Assembly (NCBI GenBank): GCA_907165275.2 | Contig: OU015668.1 | Coordinates: 9,295,658 to 9,359,657, forward strand | Length of the DNA: 64,000 bases | Source: Zygaena filipendulae | Taxonomy: Eukaryota > Arthropoda > Insecta > Lepidoptera > Zygaenidae | Direction: 5' to 3' | Part shown: positions 1-11,520 of the stretch, piece after piece | Position numbering within the stretch: the stretch's first letter is position 1 | How the letters are laid out: each line of letters begins with the position of its first letter | The notes under the pieces: model-generated | What the model saw: the letters and a program-made list of their open reading frames with translations, nothing else | Told to the model about the DNA's origin: nothing | Database searches by the model: none | Position numbers and translations under genes: made by a program

Positions 1-362
1 TTTTTTTACATCTCCGTCCTAGGGCTGTAATTAGATGTATTGCCGCACTAGAGCTTTTAAATTTTTTTTTTATCTCAGGTCAGTCTTACATTCAAATAAG
101 GATACTGAAAAATTCATACGATTTTTTTCAGTATAGTAGTAACTTATTTGTGTGAGCATTGGTTAGGAAACTTCTATGTTCCATTTTGGTTCATTCAGCA
201 TCAAGTATTTTTGATGCTGACTGAACCTAAAACTGTTTCACCTACCTTTGCCAGTCGCTGAATCTTATTGCAATAGTAATTAGGTTCAACGACCGACAAA
301 AATGTTCGCATAATATTATGATAATAATGTTTAAAGTTTAATTTTCAAAGGGTTACAATATA
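1..362. other. No feature seen
   Basis: AT-rich sequence without ORF or recognisable repeat. Confidence 0.5.
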
Positions 363-881
363 TCCCTACTAATATTATAAGTATTATAAGTTTGTTTGTT
401 TTTATGATTTAACCTCTTAACGGCTCAACGATCATCATGAAATGTTACATGCACGTTGTCACGGGTACATAGGACATAGGGTACTTTTTATGCCGGAATA
501 TGGATGTTGACGACTTTTGAAAATCAAAATTCTAATTAGTCCGTCAGTTAGAAAATTAAAAAAAAATCATTAGACACGTATTTTTTATTTTTCAATTAAA
601 TGAAAATACACAGAGATAAAGCGCATTAAAGTTTAGGGTGGGGGCTCGTGACGTCACTTGCCGCTACGAGCCGCCATACAAACTGCACTGGTTAGTGACG
701 TCACGAGAAAATTCAACTCAATGTATCGCCATTATTTTTTGATTACTTAAAACAATAAAAAATACATGTCCAATATTTTTTATTAATCTACAAGACGGAC
801 TAAAAAAAAATTGTCAAATAGCTTATTCCCACGGGTAGGTACTTGGAAATTAACGCGGGTGAAACCGCGGGGAACAGCTAG
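363..881 (+). mobile_element. Helitron-like element split by MITE A1
   Basis: The 5' end TCCCTACTAATATTATAAG starts at 363. The element runs to TATGCCGGAAT, is interrupted by MITE A1 at 497-836, then resumes with TTCCCACGGG and ends with the hairpin CGCGGGTGAAACCGCG and CTAG at 878-881. Confidence 0.75.
497..836 (+). mobile_element. Family A MITE, copy A1 (nested)
   Basis: ATGTTGACGACTTTTGAAAA and TAGTCCGTCAGTTAG at one end, GACGGACTAAAA at the other, and two TGACGT-type motifs in the centre. Inserted into the Helitron-like element 363-881. Confidence 0.75.
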
Positions 882-899
882 CCAATAAAATAAAAATCA

Positions 900-975
900 A
901 TTATGTGTTTGTTTGTCGGGTTGTTTGAACTGTAAGAATTTGAATTAAACTTTGCATCTAATGCTAACTTAACTA
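900..975 (+). repeat. Dispersed repeat, copy 1
   Basis: TTATGTGTTTGTTTGTCGGG, AACTGTAAGAATTTGAAT and AAACTTTGCA match the copy at 32597-32670. Confidence 0.45.
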
Positions 976-1690
976 CCTTACAATATAGGTATTCAAGCAC
1001 GGATTACAAGTTCCCGAGGGAGTTAAAAAACTTGTGTGGACGAAACCGGCGATATACTTAATATGGTGTGCACCATTCTTCGTTACATAATTTTATGCAT
1101 AAATACTTCGGATTAAACAGTAAAGATGGAGATATCACGAATCAAAAGCCCCCAAAAAATTATTTTTAGCAAATGTCACATCCATCGCCGGGTAAACACA
1201 CCCTTTTCTGTCACGTACAAAATATGGGTATACAATTTACACAATATCGTCATATGTCAGAGTGTCAGAGGTCCTCCCGAGGCGTCTACCCCAATTACCG
1301 TTAGAATTGTTTCACCGTATCCTATCTATTACTTTTCCTGAGTCGACTTGGGAATTTGGGACGGGCTTGGATGTTAAAAAATAGTTGTTTCGCCGGAATA
1401 AGTATGTTTTCAGGGGGGGGATTATCGTAGCACGTAATTACGATGATTGATTTAACATGTCACTTTCGGAACGTGTTTGAGTGAATGATGCGTGCTTGTT
1501 ATTATAAGTACGTAACTAGATAGGTACTGTTCCATTGTTTTTTTTTTCACTAATCATCATTAGGTGTAGGCAAAGGTAAGTAAATTTTCATGATAATTAT
1601 AATAATAATAATAATAATAATAACTTTATTTATTTCTAACAAGTATGGTACCTATTCTAACAACATAGTACTATGATGACACATTTATAT
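976..1690. other. No gene; microsatellite only
   Basis: Apart from the AAT array nothing stands out. The 71-codon ORF at 1126 has no coding character. Confidence 0.5.
1594..1622 (+). repeat. AAT trinucleotide microsatellite
   Basis: About nine AAT units. Confidence 0.85.
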
Positions 1691-1699
1691 TTTTATCAT

Positions 1700-2028
1700 A
1701 ATGTGCATGTTGACTAATTTTTATTTTTAGTCCGTCTTGTAGATTATTAAAAAATATTGGACACGTATTTTTTCTTTTTTTACGTAATCAAAAAATAACG
1801 GCGATATATTGAGTTGAAATTTCGCGTGACGTCACTATTCTGACAATTTGTATGGCGGTTTTGCGGTTAGTGACGTCACGACCTCCTTATCCTAAACTTT
1901 AATGCCCTTTATCTCTGTATATTTTAATTTATTTAAAAAAGCAAAAAATACGTGTCTATTGTTTTTTTATTTTCTAACTGGCGGACTAATTAGAATTTTG
2001 ATTTTCAATAGTAGTCAACATCCCTATT
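1700..2028 (-). mobile_element. Family A MITE, copy A2
   Basis: Complete ~330 bp from ATGTGCATGTTGACTAA to GTCAACATCCCTAT, flanked by TA on both sides. TGACGTCA occurs twice in the centre. Confidence 0.8.
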
Positions 2029-2224
2029 AGCTACCGACGTCAAAAACGTTACTTTCACTCGATTTCCAAAAAGGAAGTTCTCAATGCGACTGCATGTCTT
2101 TTTGTATTATATTAAAATTTGACGAAAATCTAATACTGATTATGTTATGTTGTAATATAATTTACACACTTTTGTTCAAATTTACAGATAAGATAAGACT
2201 AAGATTTGTCTTTCTAAAGCTCCG

Positions 2225-2420
2225 ATAATAATCCAACACTAAACAAAATTCAACCACCCGTGTCTATGTATTTCTGTTTGTCCTTTCGCATAGTTGGTTG
2301 TCTGGAAGAGATCGCAACTATGCGATAAGACCGCCATTTGCTTTCTCCTTTTTCTTTAGGTACTGTAACATTGTTATTTTATGTGCAATAAAGGATTAAA
2401 TAAATAAATAAATAAATAAG
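2225..2420 (+). mobile_element. Retroposon 3' end with AAAT tail
   Basis: The segment contains TGTCTGGAAGAGATCGC and a CAATAAAG polyadenylation-like end followed by five AAAT units. I recognise this tail type from lepidopteran LINEs; the coding part is absent (5' truncation). Confidence 0.55.
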
Positions 2421-2429
2421 TTCTCGAGT

Positions 2430-3660
2430 AAAATAAAACTAAGACAATATAATATGTAGAAAGTTATAGGTAATAACCATCCTTTTTGTAAAGAAACTTC
2501 TTTCAGCATTTTAGAAAAAAAGGTGTCCGTGTCGTAACGTAAAACATTTAAAATTTTCGCGAGAAATTGGTTCAGTCTTTAGTAGATGGCGTTTTAAATC
2601 TATAATAGATAGTCTAATTTCTCCTAGACACTGACACACATATCGATAAACACATGGTAAGTCGTGTTGTTAGGTACGAACCCAATTGGATTTTATATAG
2701 TTTATCTAGATTACATAATTTGAGAATGTTTAATACAGAATTAATGTTATTTTAAAATAACTATTCCCAAACTGAACTATCATTCATTGTGAACCTCTAC
2801 AAACAAAACCAATACAGTCCGCCTATAAATCCTCAAGAACGTCCGAAACACTTGAGGCATCTTAACCACACACCCTCACATACATATGTTAGCCAAGAAA
2901 GGGTTAAGCAAGTGCTACCTGGGGGGTGGTACCTGGCTGGAGGGGGGAAACGGGAGGGGATTTACACCCCTCATTTGTTTGCGATGACCCCCAAGTACTA
3001 TCTACCGTGTAGTGTCTCGGTATCGCCTCGCCTTGCTTAAGTTGGGTTTACATGGCACTTGTGTCTCATACCTATCCGTAGAAGTAATAAAAAAAAAAGA
3101 AAAAATTACATTTGATACAAATTAATGACAAAAGTTATTTTGAGGTTATCCAATGTCGATATAATAAAGAATCTAAGGTTTTACCTTAAAAACAGATATT
3201 TAACCTTCAGTCAAGTGAATGATAAGCGATACTATGGAGATTACTGACTCGATCGAAATTTTGTATCTGAAAGTCCACAATAATTTCAAGGTTCTTCTAG
3301 AGGAATTTTTAATCCACCAAAATAAAAAATATAAACATTATATCGAAGTTTAGATGTAATAGGTATACAGACGGATAGATGGACGCTTTAGAGAAAAACA
3401 ATAGGTATATTCGTGTAGTAGGCATCTACTAAGTTTTATACTTATCATTTTTGTTAAACCTGCTCATTCACTTTTAATTATTATAGTCAAACTATTTTTT
3501 TAATATGTTTTGCTATTAAATTTTATCTATATTACTACTACTAACTAGAAATGGAAGACACGCATATTATTATAATTAAGTACCTGATAGAGATGTGTAA
3601 GTACGTTATGTGTTACATTAAAGATGTAGTAAAATTTATTAGACGTTGTGACAGTAAAAA
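2430..3660. other. No gene seen
   Basis: AT-rich with a G-rich patch at 2915-2965. The 83-codon ORF there has no family signature. Confidence 0.45.
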
Positions 3661-3663
3661 AGT

Positions 3664-3991
3664 AATGGGCATGTTGACTAATTTTTATTTTTTAGTCCGT
3701 ATTGTTAATTATTAAAAAATATTGGACACGTATTTTTTCTTTTTTTACGTAATCAAAAAATATCGGCGATATATTGAGTTAATTTCGCGTGACGTCACTA
3801 TTCTGACAGTTTGTATGACGGTTTTGCGGTTAGTGACGTCACGACCTCCTCATCCTAAACTTTAATGCGCTTTATCTCTGTATATTTTAATTTATTTAAA
3901 AAAGCAAAAAATACGTGTCTATTGTTTTTTTATTTTCTAACTGACGGACTAATTAGAATTTTGTTTTTCAATAGTAGTCAACATCCCTATT
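3664..3991 (-). mobile_element. Family A MITE, copy A3
   Basis: Complete copy from ATGGGCATGTTGACTAA to GTCAACATCCCTAT, flanked by TA; TGACGTCA twice. Very similar to A2. Confidence 0.8.
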
Positions 3992-4384
3992 ATATATACT
4001 GAGTGGAAACTGATTGCACATTTCCGTCACGCTAACGCCAACCAAAGACTCGATAACTTCGCTTCTAAAGAAGTGTAACTTCTAAAACACTGACTAGAAT
4101 TCTCCAACTCTTTCGTGTATCCCGCGCTTTATCAGGACGCAGTTTTAAGGCATTGTATGGCCGTTTTAATATTAAGACTGTTTGGTATATTTAGTAATAT
4201 TTAGGTACGTACCTACTATATTAGCGCTCGGAGCGTGCCCGTTACTGGAGCACTTACCCGGAGGTTTTCACTAAGATTGTAGGCTGCACGAATGAAGAGA
4301 CGGTAGCGAAACTTTTAGATTACGATAGTAAGCGTTGTGCCTTTAAAATCTAAACAAACTTTATGTAACGTCTCAAGGCTCTTA

Positions 4385-4621
4385 CCGCCGCACTCAGAAT
4401 CGACTTTAATGATTACTTAGTTAAGTATAGATTTTTAAAACAAAACTGCCGCAATCAGACAAATTTAATAAATTAATGTTAATTGGCATTTAACTAATTA
4501 AGTTACATCTTATTAAATGCCAATTAACATTAATTTACTGAACGTCTCTGATTGCGGCAGTTTTGTTTTAAAAATCTATACTTAACTAAGTAATCATTAA
4601 AGTCGACTCTGAGTGCGGCCG
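4385..4621. mobile_element. Palindromic MITE family B, copy 1
   Basis: Arms of about 110 bp mirror each other (CACTCAGAATCGACTTTAAT against ATTAAAGTCGACTCTGAGTG) around a short AT centre. Flanked by TTA on both sides (4382-4384, 4622-4624). Confidence 0.82.
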
Positions 4622-4857
4622 TTACACAACAGGGGCCAAAAGGGATGTCTTAAAGCTCTTCTTATAGGGGTCAAACACACCACTGTCAAATAAAAAAAAT
4701 CAAACTTACCTTCAAAAGAAACGGATAGGAAAATAATGTAAAAGAAGGTAAAAAAAACAATGTTTTGATGATAATTTTGCTGCATTTCAAGTTGATTTCA
4801 ATATTTTTTTTTTAAATAAAAAGCCGAAGCGAAAAGCGGTAATTTTTTATGTTGTGA

Positions 4858-5016
4858 CTAGCTGTTCCTCGTGGTTTCACCCGCATTAATTTCGGACATT
4901 ACGTCCTTCTCTGTACTTCTGATAACGTGTATGCAAAATTTCATGCTGACATGTTGAATAGTTCAAGCTTGAAAGCGCAACAAACAAACACACATTTGCA
5001 TTTATAATATTGAGGA
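4858..5016 (-). mobile_element. Helitron-like element, 3' CTAG and 5' TCC ends
   Basis: Minus-strand copy from CTAG (4858) through GTTTCACCCGC and GTATGCAAAATTTCATG to TTTATAATATTGAGGA. The central GGAATTCCCGCGGGAA block is lost. Confidence 0.6.
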
Positions 5017-6139
5017 TTAGAACAAAACATAACAGTCTGTGAAAATTATTATTTGAAGTGTAGACAGTAGTTTCTTTTTGGTGAATTCTTTTTGATAAAG
5101 TGCAATCGGTCTCCATTGCTTAAAAACGCCCTTACGTTAAACCATTAGTCGAAGAGCCGACGTACAATTTTTATATTTTTACACACGTAAGACGTATTTA
5201 TTTATTTCGATAATACGTATATATTTCGCTAAAAAATAAGTGTCATATTTATTTTGAAAATATTTCCGCGTTAACTTTCTCGGTCTGCAGTTAACAGCGT
5301 GTTGTATTTACGACAGGAGTCGGGGCACAATTCAAGCGCTCGCTGCGTTGGTGCAAGATAGCTCCAAGTTTATTATAGCTCGCTGCGGAGGAAGGAGAAC
5401 GAGGCGTTGGGGCCAAGCTGAAGCTAGACCGCGCCCATTGTTTAGCATTTTCGATGTCATAGAGTCATACACAACGGATTTTGAAATACCTAGTTCTTTG
5501 GCAGGCATAGTTCCCAAGCGGCATGTTCGAACTTAAAAAAAAAATCCTCTCTCTCGAATTTCGGTTTTACATAATCCATGACAATGATTTTGTACTCTAA
5601 ATTCGGCACCTACATGTGGAAAGTAAGCGATATTGGACTGGTTGAAAACCATAGTGATACAATAATTAGTGACACATTTAAAACAGCTTTGATGTTATAG
5701 TTTATAAACACACATGTATTTAGTGCCTATCAAAATGCATTGAGTACAAATTAATGAGTATAAAATTGTTAAAAACCAATTTCCAGTATTGCCGCTTGTA
5801 GGTACTTCTATGATTTTCAACCAGTCATATGAAGTTTCCTTTTTTTGAATTTTTATAGAATAGAATGGAATTAATTAAGGGATCTTCATGAATTTTTGCA
5901 CGCACGTCGCGTAAGAGATATGGAAAAGGACTAACTTATAATCCAGGAATTGCTACAGGAAATTCGAATATACGACCGTGTTTTTCGCGATATTTCTTTT
6001 TAAATTAATTATATTGAGAAGATAATAATTATGATTTATTATAGTGGTGGTGGTAGCGCTAGTTTCACTTTTGTGTGCGTCTTAATTATGTAAATTGATA
6101 AGTGAAAGATTACACTTCTAAATATATTATGCAACTACT
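5017..6139. other. Unexplained GC-richer patch
   Basis: 5310-5530 is GC-richer than its surroundings and open on both strands for about 60 codons. I recognise no protein; it may be old transposon coding sequence. The rest is plain AT-rich DNA. Confidence 0.4.
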
Positions 6140-6329
6140 TCTATACTAATGTTATATAGAGCTAAAGTTTGTGAGTTTGTGACGTTGTATCTCTGGATCT
6201 ACTGAACCGAATTCTTTCACGTACCTAAAGGAAGCTGCGGTTGTCCTGAGTGACATAGTGTACTTTTTATCCCAGAATTCCCGCGGCAGTTCCGCAATTA
6301 CTGCGAGTGAAACCACGGTGGACAGCTAA
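6140..6329 (+). mobile_element. Helitron-like element, subfamily 2
   Basis: Starts TCTATACTAATG. The middle is ACTGAACCGAATTCTTTCAC, different from subfamily 1. The 3' end is standard, ATTACTGCGAGTGAAACC and GACAGCTAA. Confidence 0.6.
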
Positions 6330-6334
6330 TATTG

Positions 6335-6559
6335 GCTAATATATATAAAGGGAAAAGTGGTTTTTTTTGTTTGTTTGTTTGTAATGGATAAAGTCCAAAA
6401 GTACTGAACCGATTTTGAAAATTCTTACACTTAATTTATACGAAATTAAAGTATTATATTAGAAATACTTTAATTAATTGATTAATTAATACTTGTTACC
6501 CCGGAATTTCAAGGGGCATTCCGAAATGAATGCGGGTGAAATCGTGGGGAATCGACTAA
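6335..6559 (+). mobile_element. Helitron-like element, subfamily 2, diverged
   Basis: CTAATATATATAAAGG, ACTGAACCGATTTTGAAAAT, then GGAATTTCAAGGGGC, GCGGGTGAAATCG and CTAA. Lies directly after the previous copy in the same orientation. Confidence 0.55.
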
Positions 6560-6561
6560 TC

Positions 6562-6740
6562 ACTACATATCCTTACATATTATGAAACCAAGTCCTCCAC
6601 CGCATCTGTCTCGGTCTGTCTGTCTATTCGCTCAATATATACTCAAAACAACTGAACGGAATTTCATGCGGTTTTCAACAATATATTGAATGACTCATGA
6701 GGGAGGTTTAGGTGTGTCAAGGTTAAATTATGTGTAAATT
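6562..6740 (+). mobile_element. Helitron-like fragment, subfamily 3 (5' part)
   Basis: ACGGAATTTCATGCGGTTTT and GAATGACTCATGAGG match the subfamily 3 copy at 50808-51004. The 3' hairpin is missing. Confidence 0.45.
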
Positions 6741-6743
6741 GGT

Positions 6744-6935
6744 TGAAATCCTTAATAACTAAATGCGAAAGTGAGTTTGTTTGTGAATTTGTTTTTTTTG
6801 TTAAGCTTGCATGCCTTAACGGCTCAACCGATCATCATAAAATTTTGCGTATACATTGTCAGGGATACAGAGAAGAACGTAAGGTATTTTTTAACCCGCA
6901 ATTCCTGTGGAAACTCCGTAATTACAGCACGCTAC
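6744..6935 (+). mobile_element. Helitron-like element, subfamily 1, 3' end lost
   Basis: AAATGCGAAAGTGAGTTTGT, CTCAACCGATCATCATAAAA and CAGGGATACAGAGAAG are subfamily 1. The 3' part decays into a GCACGCTACAGCAACAGCG tract. Confidence 0.55.
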
Positions 6936-7226
6936 AGCAACAGCGACAGCACAACAACTAGTATAACGATAATGGTTTGAAGTGCCGGAAAAGTATTTGA
7001 ATTTGAATTTGAAAGAACTTATTTGACACAACACATGGATAGTTACAACATACATTAATTTAAAAAAGTATGAATGAGGGACCGCTTCCTAACCGCCAAA
7101 AGATCAGAACTGCACCGGGAGATCGCCAGCGCACCAAACCCTCCCGCCAGGCGAGTCCCATTTGGCGATTGAGAAACAGACCGACCTGCTTTAAATAATA
7201 AAAGCGCTTAAAAATTACAATATGCT

Positions 7227-7556
7227 AATAGGGATGTTGACTACTTTTGAAAATCAAAATTCTAATTAGTCCGTCAGTTAGAAAATAAAAAAACAATAGA
7301 CACGTATTTTTTGCTTTTTCAAATAAATTAATATATACAGAGATAAAGCGCATCAAAGTTTAGGATGAGGAGGTCGTGACGTCACTAACCGCAAAACAGC
7401 CATACAAACTGTCAGAATAGTGACGTCACGCGAAATTTCAACTCAATATATCGCCGTTATTTTTTGATTACGTAAAAAAAGAAAAAATACGTGTCCAATA
7501 TTTTTTAATAATCTACAAGACGGACTAAAAAATAAAAATTAGTCAACATGCCCATT
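7227..7556 (+). mobile_element. Family A MITE, copy A4
   Basis: Complete copy AATAGGGATGTTGACTAC to GTCAACATGCCCATT. TGACGTCA at 7377-7384 and 7421-7428, 44 bp apart. Confidence 0.82.
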
Positions 7557-7667
7557 GTGTTGCGGCAAAAAGGCGGCCAGCTCAGCATTAGCCAGGTGGT
7601 GCAAAGACCACCCGACGCTGATCTTCCGCTGGAGCATTTCGGAGGCGTCACGGGCGCAGGCAGACAG

Positions 7668-7849
7668 ATAATATAATAAAGTAGGTACTTTGTTTGACTT
7701 TCACGCCTTATCTACTCAATCGATCACCATGAAATTTTGCATACACGTTGTCAGGGATACAGAGGAGGACATAGGGTAGGTACTTTTTATCCCAGAAATC
7801 CCGCACGGACTTCGAAATTAACGCGGGTGAAACCGTGTGGAACTGCTAG
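7668..7849 (+). mobile_element. Helitron-like element, subfamily 1
   Basis: TCGATCACCATGAAATTTTG, CAGGGATACAGAGGAGG, CGCGGGTGAAACCGTG and CTAG at 7846-7849. Confidence 0.65.
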
Positions 7850-8151
7850 TAAGTATACATATATACATGTTTCAAAACACAACATGGTGGATTTAAGTTT
7901 TGTTTGTTTTATATCAAAAGTTTTTTTTCTCTTATGGTTAGCGGCAAGAGGTAAGTAACCTTTACCTGACTTAAAAAATATTATTCAAGCAAGTATGTAC
8001 TGATTGCAAACAAATTAACAAACCTTAATTTTTATTACCAACCGTAATTTTTTAACCCAAACCCAATTTTTTTTAAACCTACAATGTTATTTTTTAGTAT
8101 AAGCTCACTCCAAAAATATATTTTTCGGAATCAGCAACGGAAACGATTGCA

Positions 8152-8342
8152 CTAGCTGGTACCGGTGGTTTCATCCGCGTGATTTTCCGACCCTTGCAAT
8201 GACAGTTTATGTAAAGTCATGTTATGTATAGTCGAATTTAGTAGGCATAACAAAGTTCAAGCTAAGCTTAATTTACATCTGAAAACTGTATAAAAATCCG
8301 CTCAGTAGTTGCATAAAAATACTCGTTTTGTGTTTTGTTAGT
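8152..8342 (-). mobile_element. Helitron-like element, diverged
   Basis: CTAG at 8152 and GGTTTCATCCGCGTGAT, followed by a weakly similar body ending near 8342. Low identity to other copies. Confidence 0.4.
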
Positions 8343-8705
8343 TACTCTTATCGCCCTTTAATATTTGCTAATTTATTTATACATTCTATAGCTGATCCCT
8401 CTTACGGAGATTTCGGAATTCCCACAGGAACTCTTAAGGAAGGTAGTTACCTACCTTTACTATTCTAAACTACACCTGAATAGTTTCTAGTGGTTTTTTA
8501 AGCGGGCGTTAATAGCCAAATCGGACACTACGAAGCATTATATAGCAAAAAATGCTCAAAGAAGTAATGGGACTCCGTTTACGCGGCTTTATATAATTGG
8601 CTATTTTAGTTAACCACTCCTCTGTGTTTGGTATTCAATGGAGAAATCTGCATACGTATTGACTAATGTCTATACACATAAAATTGTACTTTACCATGTC
8701 TATAA

Positions 8706-8934
8706 AGACGCAGATAAGCAATAAACATGTTAACCCACAAAATTAAGTAATTGATACAAAACGATTTATTGAGAGTTAAAGAACGTTTTTTAATTAGGTA
8801 TGTGTTTTGTTTAAATATGTAACAAAATGTTGAACATAAAAAAATGTTGACAAAAAATGGCGCCATAATTTTAAAACACGATTTACTCAAAATTTCACCA
8901 GTGTGGCTTAACACACTATTGCTTATCTATGTCC
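8706..8934 (-). mobile_element. MITE family C, copy 1
   Basis: GACGCAGATAAGCAATAAAC to TATTGCTTATCTATGTCC with the shared interior (ATGGCGCCAT, GTTAACCCACA). Target duplication not recognisable. Confidence 0.7.
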
Positions 8935-9132
8935 AATTGAAAATTATTATAACTCGTGTTTTCTGTCTATCTGTACATGTACCTACCACGCAACAAACTG
9001 GACCGGTTTCAATAAAACTTTGTAGGTGTCTTATGTCCCTGGTTAATGGTTACCTAATTATAGTATTCCAGTAGGTACAAACGAAACGTTTATATTTTAT
9101 AATGCCACAGTGGCATTCTCTGCAAGCGAACA

Positions 9133-9328
9133 TCCCTATTTATATTATAAATGCGAAAGCAACTCTGTCTGTCTGTCGGTTACACTTTCACGCCTGTACG
9201 ACACAACCGATCATCATGAAATTTTGCATACAGGGATACAGACAAGGACATAGAGTAGGTACTTTTTATCCCGGAATTCCCGCGGGATCCCCAAAATTTA
9301 CCCGGGTGAAATCGCGGGGAACAGCTAC
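9133..9328 (+). mobile_element. Helitron-like element, subfamily 1
   Basis: TCCCTATTTATATTATAAATG at the 5' end, CCGATCATCATGAAATTTTG, GGAATTCCCGCGGGA, GGGTGAAATCGCGGGG and CTAC. It ends about 340 bp before the SDR copy 1 start codon. Confidence 0.65.
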
Positions 9329-9600
9329 TTTGGAAATATAAAGTCCACTTGGCGTTGCATTTGAACGAGAATTTTAATAGATAGGTAAGCGGTCGTACAT
9401 AATTCGCTAATCCTACTTATTAAATCTCATAATTCATGAAAGCAAAACCAAGGGAAACAGCTATATTAAAATAATAATAGGCTTATGCCTTATACCATTA
9501 CAGTGTATAATTCAAGAAATCCAACCAATTAGTCACGCGGTGATTGTGCTGCCTGTTGATACATACTTTGTAAATTGAATTTTTATTTCGTCTGCTATTA

Positions 9601-9637
9601 TATAAAATACACGTTTTGCCGCTTTTGAAAGCATTTG
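9601..9637 (+). promoter_or_regulatory. Core promoter of SDR copy 1: TATA box and possible initiator
   Basis: TATAAAA lies at 9601-9607. An initiator-like CATTT with its A at about 9633 sits 32 bp downstream, which is the usual insect spacing. This predicts a 5' UTR of only about 34 nt before the ATG at 9667. The assignment is by motif and spacing only. Confidence 0.55.
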
Positions 9638-9666
9638 ATATCGGACGAGCTGTCGTGTCGGACGCC

Positions 9667-10437
9667 ATGAGTTTCGGTGGAAAAGTTGTGATCGTCACAG
9701 GCGGTAGTGGGGGAATAGGTGCGGCGATGGCCACCAAATTCGCCAAAGAAGGAGCCGACGTAGTGATAACGGCGAGGAACGAGGACAAACTGAGAAAAAT
9801 CGCTGACTCCATCACCAAAGTCGGCAAACAACCGCTGATAATCAAAGCCGATTTGAATGAAACGGAAGAATTGAAGGAAATTGTGAATCGAACTATTCTG
9901 AAATACGGAAGATTGGATGTGCTAATAAACAATGGATGCTCCGTTAAACTCGGCAGCATCGCGGATGGCAACGAGAAACTATTAGAGGCTTACGATGTAT
10001 GCATGAATACGAATGTCCGGTCGGCTCTCCAGCTGACCGCGATAGCTGCTCCGCATCTCATCAAAACAAAAGGGAATATCATCAATATATCCAGCGTGGT
10101 TTCCAAAATGGTCGGCGCAGCCGAGGGACTCCATCCGTACAGCGTCGCGAAGGCAGCGCTGGACCATTGGACGCGTTGCGCTGCGTCCGAATTAGGACAG
10201 CACGGTGTGCGAGTGAACTCTATCAATCCGGGACCAGTAAGGACCGACTTCCTGGAGAACGCTGGGTACTCTACAGAGAAATACACCTGGGATGGATTCG
10301 CTACAGGCACCCTCCTAGGCAGAGCTAGCGAATCGGAGGAAATAGCAGATTTAGCCGCCTTTTTGGCAAGTGACAAGGCTAAAGGTATCACCGGTGCTTA
10401 CCATCTCGTTGATAACGGATTTATTTTAAAACGATAA
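9667..10437 (+). CDS. Classical short-chain dehydrogenase/reductase, SDR copy 1 (intronless)
   Basis: This is a 256-residue NAD(P)(H)-dependent oxidoreductase of the classical SDR family; the substrate cannot be read from sequence. The Rossmann cofactor motif TGGSGGIG is at residues 11-18, an acidic ADL at 61-63, the helix-4 Asn at about 116, the catalytic Ser at 142/143, and Tyr158-x-x-x-Lys162 in YSVAK. NPGP is at 187-190. The usual NNAG motif is replaced by NNGC at 88-91, which is odd. I chose the ATG at 9667 because the frame upstream opens only with TTG and the three sister genes also start MSF. No intron is visible. A TATA box lies 66 bp upstream and AATAAA at 10574. There is no signal peptide or membrane segment, so it is probably cytosolic. 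It is more like SDR copy 4 in style and codon use than copies 2 and 3. Family assignment is firm; FabG-like or other insect SDR labels are guesses. Confidence 0.93.
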   Translation: MSFGGKVVIVTGGSGGIGAAMATKFAKEGADVVITARNEDKLRKIADSITKVGKQPLIIKADLNETEELKEIVNRTILKYGRLDVLINNGCSVKLGSIADGNEKLLEAYDVCMNTNVRSALQLTAIAAPHLIKTKGNIINISSVVSKMVGAAEGLHPYSVAKAALDHWTRCAASELGQHGVRVNSINPGPVRTDFLENAGYSTEKYTWDGFATGTLLGRASESEEIADLAAFLASDKAKGITGAYHLVDNGFILKR

Positions 10438-10573
10438 CAATATTATGTGTGAAGCTGTTTTGTACTTTGTGTGTGTGATGTTAACATGTAAATGTTATAG
10501 AATAATCTCGAGTATTTTGATGCAGCAAATATTTTTTTTATGTATCTTGTAATGTTCATGTAACAAGTTTTCA

Positions 10574-10579
10574 AATAAA
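10574..10579 (+). terminator. Polyadenylation signal of SDR copy 1
   Basis: AATAAA lies 137 bp past the stop codon and is followed by T/GT-rich sequence. It is the first canonical signal after the gene. Confidence 0.6.
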
Positions 10580-10784
10580 TACTACTTTGTCTTATATACT
10601 TTGTGTTCAAATTATAGTCTTGAACGTACCTAACTATGCACGTATTACCTACCTACTGCTATGAAATCAATCCTTAAATAGATACTTATAATAAAACTGT
10701 AGAGAGGTCAATTCTGTACATTGAATATATATTCAAAATTAATATTGGACGATGAATGGTGATCGATACTGATGCCAGAAATGC

Positions 10785-11113
10785 AATAAGTAAATTTTTT
10801 GTCTGATTGTCTGTCTGTCTGTATGTGCACGCATGGGTCAAAAACTACTGAAGGGATTTTAACCAAACTTGGTACGATTGTAGTCCATATTCCTGGGCAG
10901 GTTATAGGCTATTAGGTATAACATAACGCTAAGACACATAGGAGTTGAGCAGTGACGATAAATTTGAAGCGAGTTGGATGAAAATGCGCTTTCGAGCTCT
11001 TATCCTCGCATACGTTTACTCAATCACGCGAGAAGGACATAGGGTACTTTTTATCCCGGAATTCCCGCGGGAACTACGAAATTATCGCGGGTGAAACCGC
11101 GGGGCACAGCTAG
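10785..11113 (+). mobile_element. Helitron-like element, subfamily 4 body with standard 3' end
   Basis: GTCTGTCTGTCTGTATG and AAAACTACTGAAGGGATTTT begin a distinct body. The last 80 bp are standard: GGAATTCCCGCGGGAAC, hairpin CGCGGGTGAAACCGCG, CTAG 11110-11113. Confidence 0.6.
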
Positions 11114-11149
11114 TAAATAAATAAAATAAAATATATTAAAATAAATAAA

Positions 11150-11330
11150 TATTAAAAATGCGAAAGTGAGTTTGCTTATTCGTGTGTTTGTTTGTTACGC
11201 TTTCAAGGCTAAACGGCTCAACCGATCACCACTAAATTTTACATACATGTTTTCGGGGGTACAGAGAAGGACATGGGCTACTTTAGTCCCGGAATTCCCG
11301 CGGGAACCGGAATAAACGGGGAAGAAACTA
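11150..11330 (+). mobile_element. Helitron-like element, 3' end degraded
   Basis: ATGCGAAAGTGAGTTTGC, CTCAACCGATCACCACTAAA and GGAATTCCCGCGGGAACC are clear; the hairpin is lost. Confidence 0.6.
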
Positions 11331-11379
11331 CGTTGTCAAGCGTAGGCACAGAAAAAAATATTATGTAAGTAAGCAAAGA

Positions 11380-11465
11380 CATTCTATTAAGTAAGTATAC
11401 TTTTATCTCGGAATACTACCCGCGGGTACTAAGCTAATGCGGGTGAAACAGTGGGGTACAGCTAG
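11380..11465 (+). mobile_element. Helitron-like 3' fragment
   Basis: CGCGGGTACTAAGCTAATGC and GGGTGAAACAGTGGGG end in CTAG at 11462-11465. Only the 3' ~80 bp remain. Confidence 0.5.
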
Positions 11466-11520
11466 GTAATAAAATAATATTAATTATATTATTATTATCA
11501 CTTCTTCTCCGAAAGTAGAT

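Noticed and set aside
1126..1341. 71-codon ORF
   Set aside because: No coding signature; typical random frame.
5332..5536. Overlapping 61-62 codon ORFs in a GC-rich patch
   Set aside because: Open on both strands, no family similarity; probably compositional or old transposon sequence.
9498..9971. 157-codon ORF opposite SDR copy 1
   Set aside because: Antisense shadow without motifs.
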